Part shown: in pieces, positions 1 to 10,417 of the stretch
How positions within the stretch are numbered: the first letter of the stretch is position 1
How the letters are laid out: each line of letters opens with the position of its first letter
Assembly (NCBI GenBank): GCA_002633005.1
Contig: NMRA01000180.1
Coordinates: forward strand, 219,347-283,346
Origin: Phoronis australis
Taxonomy: Eukaryota; Phoronida; Phoronidae
DNA: 64,000 bases
Direction: 5' to 3'
The notes under the pieces: generated by a model
Databases searched by the model: none
Told to the model about the DNA's origin: nothing
Seen by the model: only the letters and a program-made list of their open reading frames with translations
Translations under genes and position numbers: made by a program

Positions 1-7
1 AAAACTG

Positions 8-22
8 CCACTAGGAGGCGCC
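8..22 (+). promoter_or_regulatory. CTCF-like core site 1
   Basis: CCACTAGGAGGCGCC agrees with the consensus CCASYAGRKGGCRSY at all but one position (A for K). Confidence 0.35.
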
Positions 23-168
23 ACAGTAGTCGAAATCGTCGGAAAATCATCGTCAACCGTCCTCTACATAGTAAGCATATACATGCCAATTTTCACAATC
101 ATCCTTTGAGCGGTTTGGTTGATAGAGGGGTGGACGCACAAAAACAGACTCGAAAACACTAAAAATGG

Positions 169-183
169 CCACTAGGTGGCGCA
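169..183 (+). promoter_or_regulatory. CTCF-like core site 2
   Basis: CCACTAGGTGGCGCA matches the CTCF core consensus at 14 of 15 positions. Confidence 0.35.
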
Positions 184-314
184 AACTATGTCGAATCCAT
201 CTGAAAACAGGAGGATAACGTCATCTCACTAATAGGTGCCTACACACCAAATTTCATGAAAATCCGTTCAGGACTTTTGAAGATACAAAGGTAAGCTTAA
301 AAAAACTAAAATTG

Positions 315-329
315 CCACTAGGGGGCACA
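315..329 (+). promoter_or_regulatory. CTCF-like core site 3
   Basis: CCACTAGGGGGCACA matches the CTCF core consensus at 14 of 15 positions. Confidence 0.35.
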
Positions 330-458
330 CCAGTAGTCGGATCCGTCCGAAAGTTCGCACATGCAGTCCCATTTATGAATGGAACATATGTGTGAAATTT
401 CATGAACGTATGTCAAAGGGTTTTGGAGATAAAGCAGCGGACGCCGGACGCCACCCCG

Positions 459-554
459 CGGACGGACGGACGGACGGACGGACGGACGGACTGACGGACG
501 GACGGACGGACGGACGGACGGACGGACGGACGGACGGACGGACGGACGGACGGA
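459..554. repeat. GGAC tetranucleotide microsatellite
   Basis: About 96 bases of GGAC units with one interruption (CTGAC near 491). All three minus-strand frames read Ser-Val-Arg-Pro repeats; this is repeat translation, not a protein. Confidence 0.95.
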
Positions 555-600
555 GATGACGGCATAATGCGTCCACATATAAATATGTGGGCGCATAAAA

Positions 601-1799
601 ACACCCACAATGTAATATACGTTTCAAGCTGTATCACACAATTGAGTATTCTAAGCTGGAAGAAACATTGGTGCAGTTAAATGAACCGAGAAGAAAAGTC
701 TTTTAGATCACGCCGTTTTTTGTTATACAAGAAATAAATGTATGATGAACGATTGAAAATACAAACTTTAAACAAGGAAATAACAGTGGCCTGCACAGCA
801 GGACTATGTGGAAATAAAAAGACTCCTTTACATAACATGGTATGTCCTATAAAATCTCATGGAATCGTCTGATGCTGTACATAATAACCTTTACTGTTCG
901 CGATTGAAACATTGGTGGACCTACTGACAAATCGACAAATATTACTGCGTACTGTCCTTTCATCGGCTCGCTTACAAGCCTAGCCTTCTCCTAACGTCCA
1001 CTTGCATGAACATTGTACTTTTGTTCTCTTTTTTGCCACGGCTGTACGGCGTCCACTTTACGAATTTCCTCAAGCTGTCCTCATATGAATGCTTCCGCGG
1101 AAAAATGCCCTGCGCTATATTCCAGTTTTTGCTAAACTTTTAAGGGTTTGAAATTGACCAAAACAAATAAAAATCAATGCAACATGTTAACATACATGTA
1201 GATTCCAAAAAATAGCGATACAACTGGCGAAGCTTGTATGGCGGGACAGGCTGTTGACAAACATAACGCTAAATCGTCGTGAGAGACCGCCGGAGTTGGC
1301 ACATAGTGAAACTCTGGACGGTCTGGGGTCAACAGAAAACCACAGTTCAACTGTGGGTCTACAACAATGTGATAAACGAGAGTAGTTCTACTTGCTGCGT
1401 CAGCTGCAGGTAAGCTTATCCCTTTTATGACACACAATGTGTGACAGGGAAAAGCGTTTTCAAAATAATGTGGATAAATCAGTGGAGTGTGAGACCCCTG
1501 AGGTCCCTGTCAAGTCCTCACGACAATTCTACGTTATGAAGGCAGAATGATTTTAACTATTTTAACAGGCGTTGTTGTTGCCATTTATGAAGCAGAAGGC
1601 ATTGTTTTGGTTGTTAGTTGAAATTAAGGTTGTTGGTGCGCTTATTTTGAATTCTCTTTTGTTAATAGTATCGTAGAAATCAATCTCTTTTCGAATCGAA
1701 ATGCATTATTTTTGCAATAATTTAGGCCGTTAGTTTTCATTTTTGATATTATTAAAAAAATCAGAGGGAAAAATGGAATGTATGTTCCTCATTCAGTTA
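601..1799. other. No gene seen
   Basis: AT-leaning sequence with only short chance frames; no splice-supported exon, RNA gene or repeat recognised. Confidence 0.5.
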
Positions 1800-1990
1800 C
1801 GGCAATATGCAAAATCAAAATAAATCAATTTCTGGATTTACTTTATATAAATGATAACGTAGCGTTCCCTTCTAGGAGACTTCTACAGATCGTCTGAAGC
1901 CGATGTGCTGGCGTGGCGGCATAGGCGAAGAATTCACGCGGGTAGTGACATAATTTCTAAGTTCGTTGGTGACGTAATACAAACCGCAGA
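1800..1990 (+). repeat. Inverted repeat pair, left arm
   Basis: ATCAATTTCTGGATTTAC, ATGATAACGTAGCGT, GGAGACTTCTACAGATC and GAAGCCGATGTGCTGG recur in the same order, reverse-complemented, at 5640-5840. Confidence 0.75.
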
Positions 1991-3874
1991 TAGATTATAT
2001 CATAAACTATAGTACATGGACCGCCAACTCCCTATATAGTCGGTGGGCCAGATCTCATAGCGTTCAACCTTGTGAATACTTTGGGGGGGCAACCTAGTTT
2101 TTTCTATGTAGCTAGATAATATACCTATAAATCAAATTCCAAAAAGTTCCCACGTCTACACTTGCACATTATTTTAATAAAGGTGTTTTTGTTGCACAAA
2201 ATAGGATGCACATACCTGCCACTTGGTGGCGCTATTCTATTGAATTGACCAATCAGAGAGCCAGATTATAATACTTTAAATGGACGAGACCTATGCTCTT
2301 TCGCAAAAACATAAATCATTGTTCACTAGCGACACCTGGCCTAATTATCTGGCATTATTTCTGGCTACTACGTCATCTGCTAATCTTGGTCAGTTGTTAA
2401 AGTCCTGGTCTCAAACTGCCCATGTCGTTCTAGTATCCGAAAATACTTATTACATAAAATCTTATTTTCAACACCCTTTCTTTATATTCTTTTCCCTTTC
2501 TTGCCAAAAGCGATTTTTAACAGTATTTGACCCTTCCCTGTGAGCGTATAATTACCGGCTGTCATCGGTTATTTCCGTACCCACATTTCCGGCTCATCAG
2601 TTCAGGAACTTGTCCTGAACGCCGCCATTTTTTTCTTGTAACTGAATGTGCTATCGCTTGCTCGAAAAGTCTTCATTATTTTGTTTTATTAGTAATATTT
2701 CGTGATTCGTTTGTGTGTGTAGTGTGTTTATAGTTTGTAGTTAATGGTCGTAGAAAATTTTTGGAATGTTACGCGTACTTATTATGTTAAAATAGCATTG
2801 ATGTTTATTTCCTAACGTAGGGCAGTCGAACCTAGGAACCAATATGAGTCGAACCAATTTTTTCCGTTTTGATTTTCTTCTCGTTTTGAAAAAGTGCTTT
2901 GCTGTCATCGGAAAGGTAGTGCATTCTACTCAGTAACAATCGAAAAAGTATCAAAATTGGGGCAAGCACTGTAAAGGTATTGCAATTTTTGTGGCGAACT
3001 TTGGGTCACTTTGTTTGGATTGCGTCGGCCATAGTGGAGGACAGCGGTGTAAGTTACGAGTTTAAAACTTTGTGCAAATTGTTTTCGCCAACAATTTACG
3101 GTGAAATTTAGTGAGACATATCTTTACTTACTATTCTGCACGATTCAACAGTGTTCATCAAATTTCAGCCTTGCAGTTGTTACTCATTAAGTGATAAATG
3201 TGCTCACAATTCCCGTTGGACTCCGTCTCATTTCTGCCGGCACCGACAACATGGCGACTTTTGCTGAACTGGAAGACATGTTCAACCATTTACTTTGTAA
3301 TTTGTGAAGATTTAACGTTGATACATTTTGACAAACGTTGCTACAAAAAAGGAACTTTGTTCAATTTTTGTGCAAAAATATAAGATAATTTGAATTATTT
3401 TACTGTGAATTTCCCATTCAGGTGATCTTACACTAAGCTAAAAAAATAGTTGACATAATTTTGAAATTGTTTTTTGTTTGACTATCAACTGCTGTTCAAT
3501 GCTTGATTAGGTGTCACAAAATGCTTCATATTTTTTCTAAATTTCAAGTCTGAATTGCTTTCAAGTCCTGTTTTGTAACTTATTGCTTCTTAATTCAGGT
3601 TATCAAGTCAACAATATGAATAATCATAATTTGTTCCTTGCAACTTCAAATTTTTTAATTATGTTTTTCAAATTCTGGTGTAAGGAAACACTATTCGGTC
3701 ACCATGGTAATAGTTACATGTATGTCCACTTTCGTCGTGCAAACTTTTGCTGTTGAATAGTGTTTGTAATGCTAAATGTTGTAATGTATTGTGCATTTTA
3801 AGTTACTTATTATGTTAAAAGATTTTATCATTTTAGCTTAATGAATAAAAAATGATAATATTTTGTATTGGACT
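1991..3874. other. No gene seen
   Basis: AT-rich; apart from the CTCF-like site at 2219 I see no supported feature. Several short plus-strand frames have no family likeness. Confidence 0.5.
2219..2233 (+). promoter_or_regulatory. CTCF-like core site
   Basis: CCACTTGGTGGCGCT matches the core at 14 of 15 positions, in the same orientation as the three sites at the window start, but not in a recognisable repeat unit. Confidence 0.3.
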
Positions 3875-4050
3875 TATGTGCTCGAACGAGCCTCCTATTT
3901 GGAAAAGTGGAAAAAGTCTGCCTCAGTCAGAGAAGCACGAACTCCGAAAAAAGTAGAAAATGAGACGATATTCCACTAGAAGACAGGAAGTACCAAAATT
4001 TAGCGTCTGCAATTCATAACTCTGAACATACCCAGTGAATCTTATGGTAA
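3875..4050. mobile_element. MITE family B, partial diverged copy
   Basis: Inverted relative to 34503: GCTCGAACGAGCC, then AGAGAAGCACGAACTCCG and TGCAATTCATAACTCTGAAC, matching in reverse complement the interior of family B. Ends not found. Confidence 0.5.
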
Positions 4051-5639
4051 AAGACAGACATTCCCAAACATTCCAGCCCCCACATTTTCTTAAGCTTTGT
4101 GCGCTCATATAAAGTCTGGGAAAATCTCTATTGAAAGCCAACAACTTTGCACAAAACTTCGCCAAAAGTACCCAAGTTCTAAATAAACCTCTTTTGAGCG
4201 AGCGCTGTGGCGCAAGGGTAGCCTTGGCCCAAAGCTGTATGGGCCTACTAACCAGCTAGCTGTATTTTGACGGTGGTCTTCATACCGGTAGCTGGCACTG
4301 AGGCTAGCTAACGCCGGCTGCCGCGGCAGTGTGACAAACTGGATTAACCAGCCCGTAATGTTATGCAAGTGTCTGAAACTACCTTTGAATATATACGGCA
4401 TTTATGATTTGAACATTTTACTTCGACAAAACAGCTTGCAACCGCATGCCTTTACCGTTAGCCAGTGCCTCGATCCGCACCGGGTCCAATGGGCTGCTGT
4501 CCCGAGTCCGGCAAAATAATTTCTGTCAAAATTTATTCACCACATTTCTTCAACAAATTCGATAAAATTGTCCGTAGTTTGATTTTATCAAAATTAAAGC
4601 GCGCTGTCCATTATTTTATCACCGTTTGCAGGATGGTAACAGGCACTCGTCCACGGCGTCTTCTTAGCCTGGGTTCTTGAATGAATTGTACTTCCGCGGG
4701 TTCGCGGCAATTTCAAAATGGCGGTGGTTCTTCGGGTGCGAATCGTGAGTGGCGCGTTCATTTAAACTTTTTTCGAGTACGGATCGTGTATTAGTTATGG
4801 GGTAGGTACATCTTGGATCCTTTGAAATCCTCCAAACATGTAATAAGAGTTAACAACGTGTGAGACCAGGACTTTAAGGGGTCGGGTAGTAGCGTTGCTA
4901 AAAGTAATCACAATACCAACAGTTCTACTATTTTCAGGTTTTGAATAGCATTAAAATACCGAAATTATTATTTTACTTTCGTGGTACTGGACAATAAAAT
5001 AGATACGGGAATATCTGGTCACAATACACTAACCGGAAAATGAACCAGATGATTGAGGAGAGTGGCGCCGCCTCTTGGAAAGTACGGAAGAAAATGTCGG
5101 TGTTGCGAATCTGTTGTCTACCTAAGTCCTCCATGTCTGTTAAGGATGTGGGTATCAATTCTGGATCGCCTGTCTATCACCACGGGAAAACTAATACTCG
5201 TTCCGTAGGCTGAGAAAGGAAAACACAGAGATCAGGACCAGAAAAAGACGGACGCCCTCCAAGGCTTGCGTGATTATCCCATACGTTCCTGGTATTTCGG
5301 ACCGGGTTAAAAAACGGGGTGTTCCCAGCATTCATGAAACCAATTGACTCTTTTAGCAGTAAATTAGTTAATGTAAAAGACAAACCACCAAAAAACGTTC
5401 CAATGTTGTACATGTATATGGGATAAAGCGGGGCAACGACGAATGTCCAGAGTCTTAGTGTTGGAGAAGCGAAGCAGGCGCTTAAAAGTGATTTATCAAC
5501 ACCGTCCCCCTACTTAGGGAGGTAATTATGACTCGGCAGAGTTCATTCACCTTTTCGCATCAAACCATGATTTTTCTATGGAAAATATGTGGGTGCCTTG
5601 GTTTTGAAATGGTGTGAGAGAAGCGATCCACGAGAAGAC
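4051..5639. other. No gene seen
   Basis: Contains GCGCTGTGGCGCAAGGGTAG (4202), faintly like a tRNA 5' end but without a box B. Nothing else supported. Confidence 0.45.
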
Positions 5640-5840
5640 GTAGATATGAAATCTATCAGCTGATTGGAACTATAACCAAAGAAATTTATGTCACATCCCA
5701 CGTGACTACTATGTCCGTCAATGCCGACAAACACCAGCACATCGGCTTCAGAGTGATCTGTAGAAGTCTCCGAGATGGGGACGCTACGTTATCATTCATA
5801 TAAGGTAAGTCCAGAAATTGATATATCTTGTTTTGCAATT
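5640..5840 (-). repeat. Inverted repeat pair, right arm
   Basis: Reverse complement of the arm at 1800-1990, diverged. Similarity fades on both sides. Confidence 0.75.
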
Positions 5841-6529
5841 AAAGAGAATGACAGAAAGTTATAGTTGGTTGTCATTTTTAAATGTTAAAGCAACCAATAG
5901 CTGCTCTACCTGTTGTCAAATCTAAAAGAACTCGACACACACTCCCTCTCGTGGCCCTTGTTTGATAAATGAAGCAGGAGTAACGTGTACACCTAAGCAG
6001 TTGGTTGACTTCTATGTAAGATCCTGATGTATGAAATTCTGAGTATTTGTTCCAATTCCAAGTGCTGTAAGACTTCATAATCCGTGAGCGAGACTTGGAT
6101 TTGTACAGTCGCCCAGGGTTGCTCGCAGTGGTCGGACAACCCGGTCGTCTCACTAACAACGGGAACTCCACCTGTTTCATGCCACCTTGCATTCGCCAAT
6201 AAACTAATGCAAAAACCCGGCCGAAAGGAGCATAGGTGGATTTAGGGGGGAGTGGGGCCCCCCTCGCCAGCCGCAAAACATAAAACGGAGTGTGTGAGGA
6301 AATATTGAGTTTCTTAATTAAGCCCGGTAATTAACATACGGCTGAAACAAAATTTAACAATGTGTACAGTTTTAGTTTATGTGCGCGTGTGTGTGAGGGG
6401 CGGGCTCACACCAAATTTTAAGTGTCCGATTCAGACGACTGGCGTAATCATAACGGAACTATGGCTAGATAATGGCGCTCCCCGTCGGTCGATATGTGCG
6501 TGATATCCCAGGCGACCGGCAGTGGCGCT
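5841..6529. other. No gene seen
   Basis: Carries GGATTTAGGGGGGAGTGGGG (6239), a fragment of a common G-rich dispersed repeat. No gene. Confidence 0.45.
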
Positions 6530-6778
6530 GGGCCCTGTTCCAAGAAAACTGACTTAGCTAAGACAGATCTTAACTTTCAGTCAATTTTAAGACAAGACTT
6601 AAATCTGTCTCAAGATCATTTCAAAAAAGGGATCTTCAGATCGACTTAAGTTTTTGACTTAAGTATTGTCTTAATTTTGGTTATCTTATCAGATGTAGAA
6701 GTTTCAAAGTTCGCAATTTGAGACAAATTTTAGACTTAAGTCAAAAATGAACTTAAGTCAGTTTCTTGGAACGGTCCC
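6530..6778. mobile_element. Foldback MITE family A, copy 1
   Basis: Begins GGGCCCTGTTCCAAGAAAAC and ends in the inverted form GTCAGTTTCTTGGAACGGTCCC, with internal repeats of ACTTAAGTC. Length 249 bp; no coding capacity. Confidence 0.8.
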
Positions 6779-7794
6779 GTGGTCGCTACCATTCCGTTTT
6801 TGTCGTCTGCTTCAATGTGCAACGAAGGAAATTGCTTAAATTTTTTCAAAGAAAACGGAATCTGAGTTACGACGAAGAAACAGAAGCTGCTGGTAAGAAG
6901 TCTTAGCGAATTACTCAGAAACTCATAAATCTCTCTTTGTCAAACATTGAAATTAATACGATTTCCGAGTGGTTTTAACCATTAAAATGCCAACACGAAA
7001 ATGGTTTTGGTCTTTTGGGCAACTGAAGACTATTTTAAACACAACAAGTTTTGCTACGAACTGGTTGTACAAAATGCAAAGCATGTAACAAACATTACGG
7101 AAAGATCGAACCAGGTTCGCGCGCAAACGCTGTGGACCACAAACAAGTAGGTCTCTTAGAAAACACTTGTAAGGGGATGCCTGGTGGCGCACGTGCGTTC
7201 TTGCTGACACTGAGGTCAAATTCGTACCCACTACAAATTTTCCAGTTTTACACGTTCAGTTTTTTTATGCTTTGATAATACTTCATAAATCAAGGAGAAT
7301 ACTTGTTTTAGAGACAAAAACAAGATTTTCTCTCCCCCCCCCATTCGGTGCTTACAAAACGTAACGTTGCCCCCCCCCCACGTATGATATCCTAGATCCG
7401 CCACTGAGGAGTGTAGTGAAAAGCAGTTTATGAGCTGAATGTTGGCGATGGAAAAGTATTACAGGGTTAGGAGCAGTGTTTTGTTTAATGACTTGGCCAC
7501 ACGAATTTCATTTATTTCGAGGCCGCGCGGAGCAGTGTTGTCCACGGCAAGGAGTCCGGGCTCCGGTAGTAGTAGAATGCCTGTGGTTAAATTAAATTCT
7601 TGTTGTGTTTTAAACTCTTTATTACCTTATGATTTGGCAACATATCAGGTTTTCTTCCTGAAGTTATTTCGCCTGAAGTTGCTTTTGTAAGAAGTAATTA
7701 GCCGTCGCTAACTGTTCGAAGTAGATCGCTTAGCAAAGTCGTCGGAGATCCCACATAAATTTTGTTGAAAACACAACTATAAGCTTTTTGTTTG

Positions 7795-7832
7795 AAACTA
7801 GGAACCACTAGTCTTTTACTGGTTCCTAGTTT
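7795..7832. other. Perfect 13-bp hairpin
   Basis: AAACTAGGAACCA and TGGTTCCTAGTTT pair perfectly around a 12-base loop; outer AAGCTTT/AAAGCTT flanks extend the stem imperfectly. Confidence 0.7.
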
Positions 7833-9196
7833 GAAAGCTTGACACAGAGTCACTCGTATTGTGTCAAAACAATTCTCCTTTAGTTCAATGTGTGCAGCTA
7901 GGAACATAGCAGAACAACGGCGGAGAGACATAACAAAACAAACGAATCAAAATGTAAGCTGGTGTGTGTCTGCGTGTGTGATATGTTGTATAGTGAAAAT
8001 ACCTGGGGGTTGCACACGCCTAGTTCGGCACTTAGTACGCCCTCATCTGCCGTCTTCAAGTTGTCCACAAGAATTGATTTCCACGAGTTCAGAACATACC
8101 CTACGTCATATAGTGTGAAAATTACTAAAGCACATAATTAAAGAGCTTACCTTCTGAAGACAGGGACTTCAAAGTTTCTGATTGCGGATGAGCTCTGGCG
8201 ACGCTTGACCAGTTGATCACAAATGATGGAGTACGACTAAAGCCACTGTATTGTTATTCAATGACGTGCTGAGGGCTAGACTATTTTTATGCGGGCCGAC
8301 TCTATTCTTGGATCTCAGCGCAAGGCATTACTAAGTGCAACGTCTGTGGTTTTACCAGTACACAGCTAATTTTTGCGCATATTCCTGTTTTCAGACGAAT
8401 GATACTCTGGGTGGTGGGTGGTTACCAATAGTTTCCACTCCCCGTGCTCGTGATTAAACTCTATCTGACGTTCCTTAACAGGACAAATTTATGACGCACT
8501 TTAGTTTGTCGTTTCTTTCGATATTACACAGACTAAATATATTTCCACTTCAAACAAAGAAATTTACCTCATCAGATTACTTCACCAGAAACGATAGGTT
8601 ACGAGCTTTTAGCTTCCAAAAAGCGAAATTCTATGAGACTTTTTACTCTCATTGCCAGAATGAGCGTGAAACTGTCATAGACTGGAGAACTACGCTTCAG
8701 GTTGACCAACACTAAAATGGCAAATTCGAAAATATGGCATTTACACATTGCAGGTGATCTGGGTTAGTGGTAACGAAATTAGAATCATGTCAGGTAAGGA
8801 ATATTATGAGACCAAGAGGTCTCATTCGATTTTCGTTTTTGCTGTTATAAGCAGGGCCAAATGCAGCTTCAACAAACATCAGGTGTTTTTCATTTTGCTC
8901 ATCAGTAAAAATATGCCAGCCTATATATACAAACAATAAAGTGAAAATGTGTTTGTGAAGCAAGATAAACTATCGACTGCCGGCATGCTGTCCCTATAAT
9001 GACCAGACAGTGACGTCACAAATATTTGCTCTGTCGTTATTGCCATCCCACTACTCCCACCGACATAGAGAACTCTAATATAAAACCATAACCTAGAGCA
9101 ACTACGAGCGGTGAAAGTGGACATTTAGCCACCGTCCGTCTTTTTGAACCCAAACACGACCCTCTTGAACTTCTATTGTTTAAGGCTTGTCTTTAA

Positions 9197-9214
9197 TAAA
9201 TAAATAAATAATTC
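9197..9214. repeat. TAAA tetranucleotide run
   Basis: AATAAATAAATAAATAA, a simple repeat. Confidence 0.85.
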
Positions 9215-9786
9215 AAATAAAAATATTCATTTACATTCAAGAAAGTGAATGAATCGTCTGTGTAATATCAACTTTAACTACTTCTGTACCCCGTTGGCTT
9301 TTGAAATCCTTGTACTTATGTCTCCATGGCATTCATTTAAAAGGATACCAAACCCGGTTTTGGCCTGTTAACAGACACTAAAAGCGACTTGCTCATCCAG
9401 TTCTCTGAAACAAAATAATGTTCTGTAACCCTCGGCAACTCTGAAAAGTATGGAGGAAATTTGAAAACTCTGGCAAGCGAGACCTACATTGTACTGCGAC
9501 GTTTTTAGCGAATTGCACGGCAACTGAAAGACCACCCACCAATTAATGAAGCCAATCTGTGACACAATGAGTATGAGTTTTTAATTGATTCATGCCTTTA
9601 ACTTAGAAGATTGACGCCAATGATGCATACTTAGCAGGAGACAGAACACTGAAGGATTGGTGGAAATCGTCAAAACAGGGTGTAGAATCCCTTCAAACTA
9701 GAGCAACGCAGTTGATATGCCCCTACCATTTGCATGGCGTACAACGCCACAAGAGGAAGCAATGTAGCCTCTAAGTCATAGATACG

Positions 9787-10310
9787 TGCGTACCCAGATT
9801 GTAAATAGCTAGAGTGTACGTAGCCAACTTTACGTAAACAGCTGTACGTAGCCAACTTTACGTAAACAGCTGTACGCAGCCAGACGGTACGTAGCCAGAC
9901 GTACTGTGCATAACCAGACTGTAAGTAGTCAGACTGCACGTAGCCAGACCGTTTGCAACTAACCACACTGTACGTAGACAGAAAGTACGTGACCAGACTG
10001 TACGGTAAACAGACCGTTCTTAGTAGCCAGGCTGTACGTAGATGAAACCGCGTAACCAAGCTAGCTGGGTACGAAGCCACTGAGACTGTACAAGTGACGT
10101 AGACAATTTTACGTAACCAGACTCTACGTACACAGACTACTACGTAAACAAATTCGTAGCCAGGCTGTAGGTACGTAGGCAGCTAGACTGTACGTAAGCC
10201 AGGGTGGCGTAGCGACTCGGAGATCGACGTCCGTAGACACACTGTTCGTAACCAGACAGCACAGTACGGCCAGACTGTACGTAGGCAGACTGTACGCAGT
10301 CAGGCTGTTA
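9787..10310. repeat. Degenerate minisatellite, unit about 15-21 bp
   Basis: More than twenty variants of GTACGTAGCCAGACT, with an early exact double of CAACTTTACGTAAACAGCTG. The reading frames over it are repeat translations. Confidence 0.85.
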
Positions 10311-10396
10311 AAAGGGTATTTCTTTCCGTGGGACGATAAGCCCAGTGCAATACTTTGTAATCCCAAATTAATTCTAGATAGCTATGCAGGAAGTTG

Positions 10397-10417
10397 CGAG
10401 AGAGAGAGAGANGAGAG
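10397..10417. repeat. AG dinucleotide run with an N
   Basis: GAGAGAGAGAGANGAGAG; short simple repeat next to the minisatellite. Confidence 0.8.

Larger units (their letters stand above)
1..458 (+). repeat. Three diverged tandem units of about 150 bp
   Basis: Units begin near 1, 160 and 307, each with CTAAAA-TGCCACTAGG-GGC. A second shared part, TTTCATGAA, follows in the later units. The window starts inside or at the edge of the array. Confidence 0.65.
6779..9786. other. No gene seen
   Basis: Poly-C runs near 7334 and 7371 with CTAGATCCGCC resemble pieces of the C-rich dispersed repeats. Apart from the hairpin at 7795 and the TAAA run, nothing is supported. Confidence 0.45.

Noticed and set aside
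318-637. Three minus-strand reading frames of Ser-Val-Arg-Pro repeats
   Set aside because: They are the three translations of the GGAC microsatellite; open in all frames because the repeat has no stop.
4202-4320. tRNA-like 5' end (GCGCTGTGGCGCAAGGGTAG)
   Set aside because: No box B and no cloverleaf could be drawn.
9670-10366. Long minus-strand frames with repeated Tyr/Leu/Arg motifs
   Set aside because: Translation of the minisatellite; no conserved protein.
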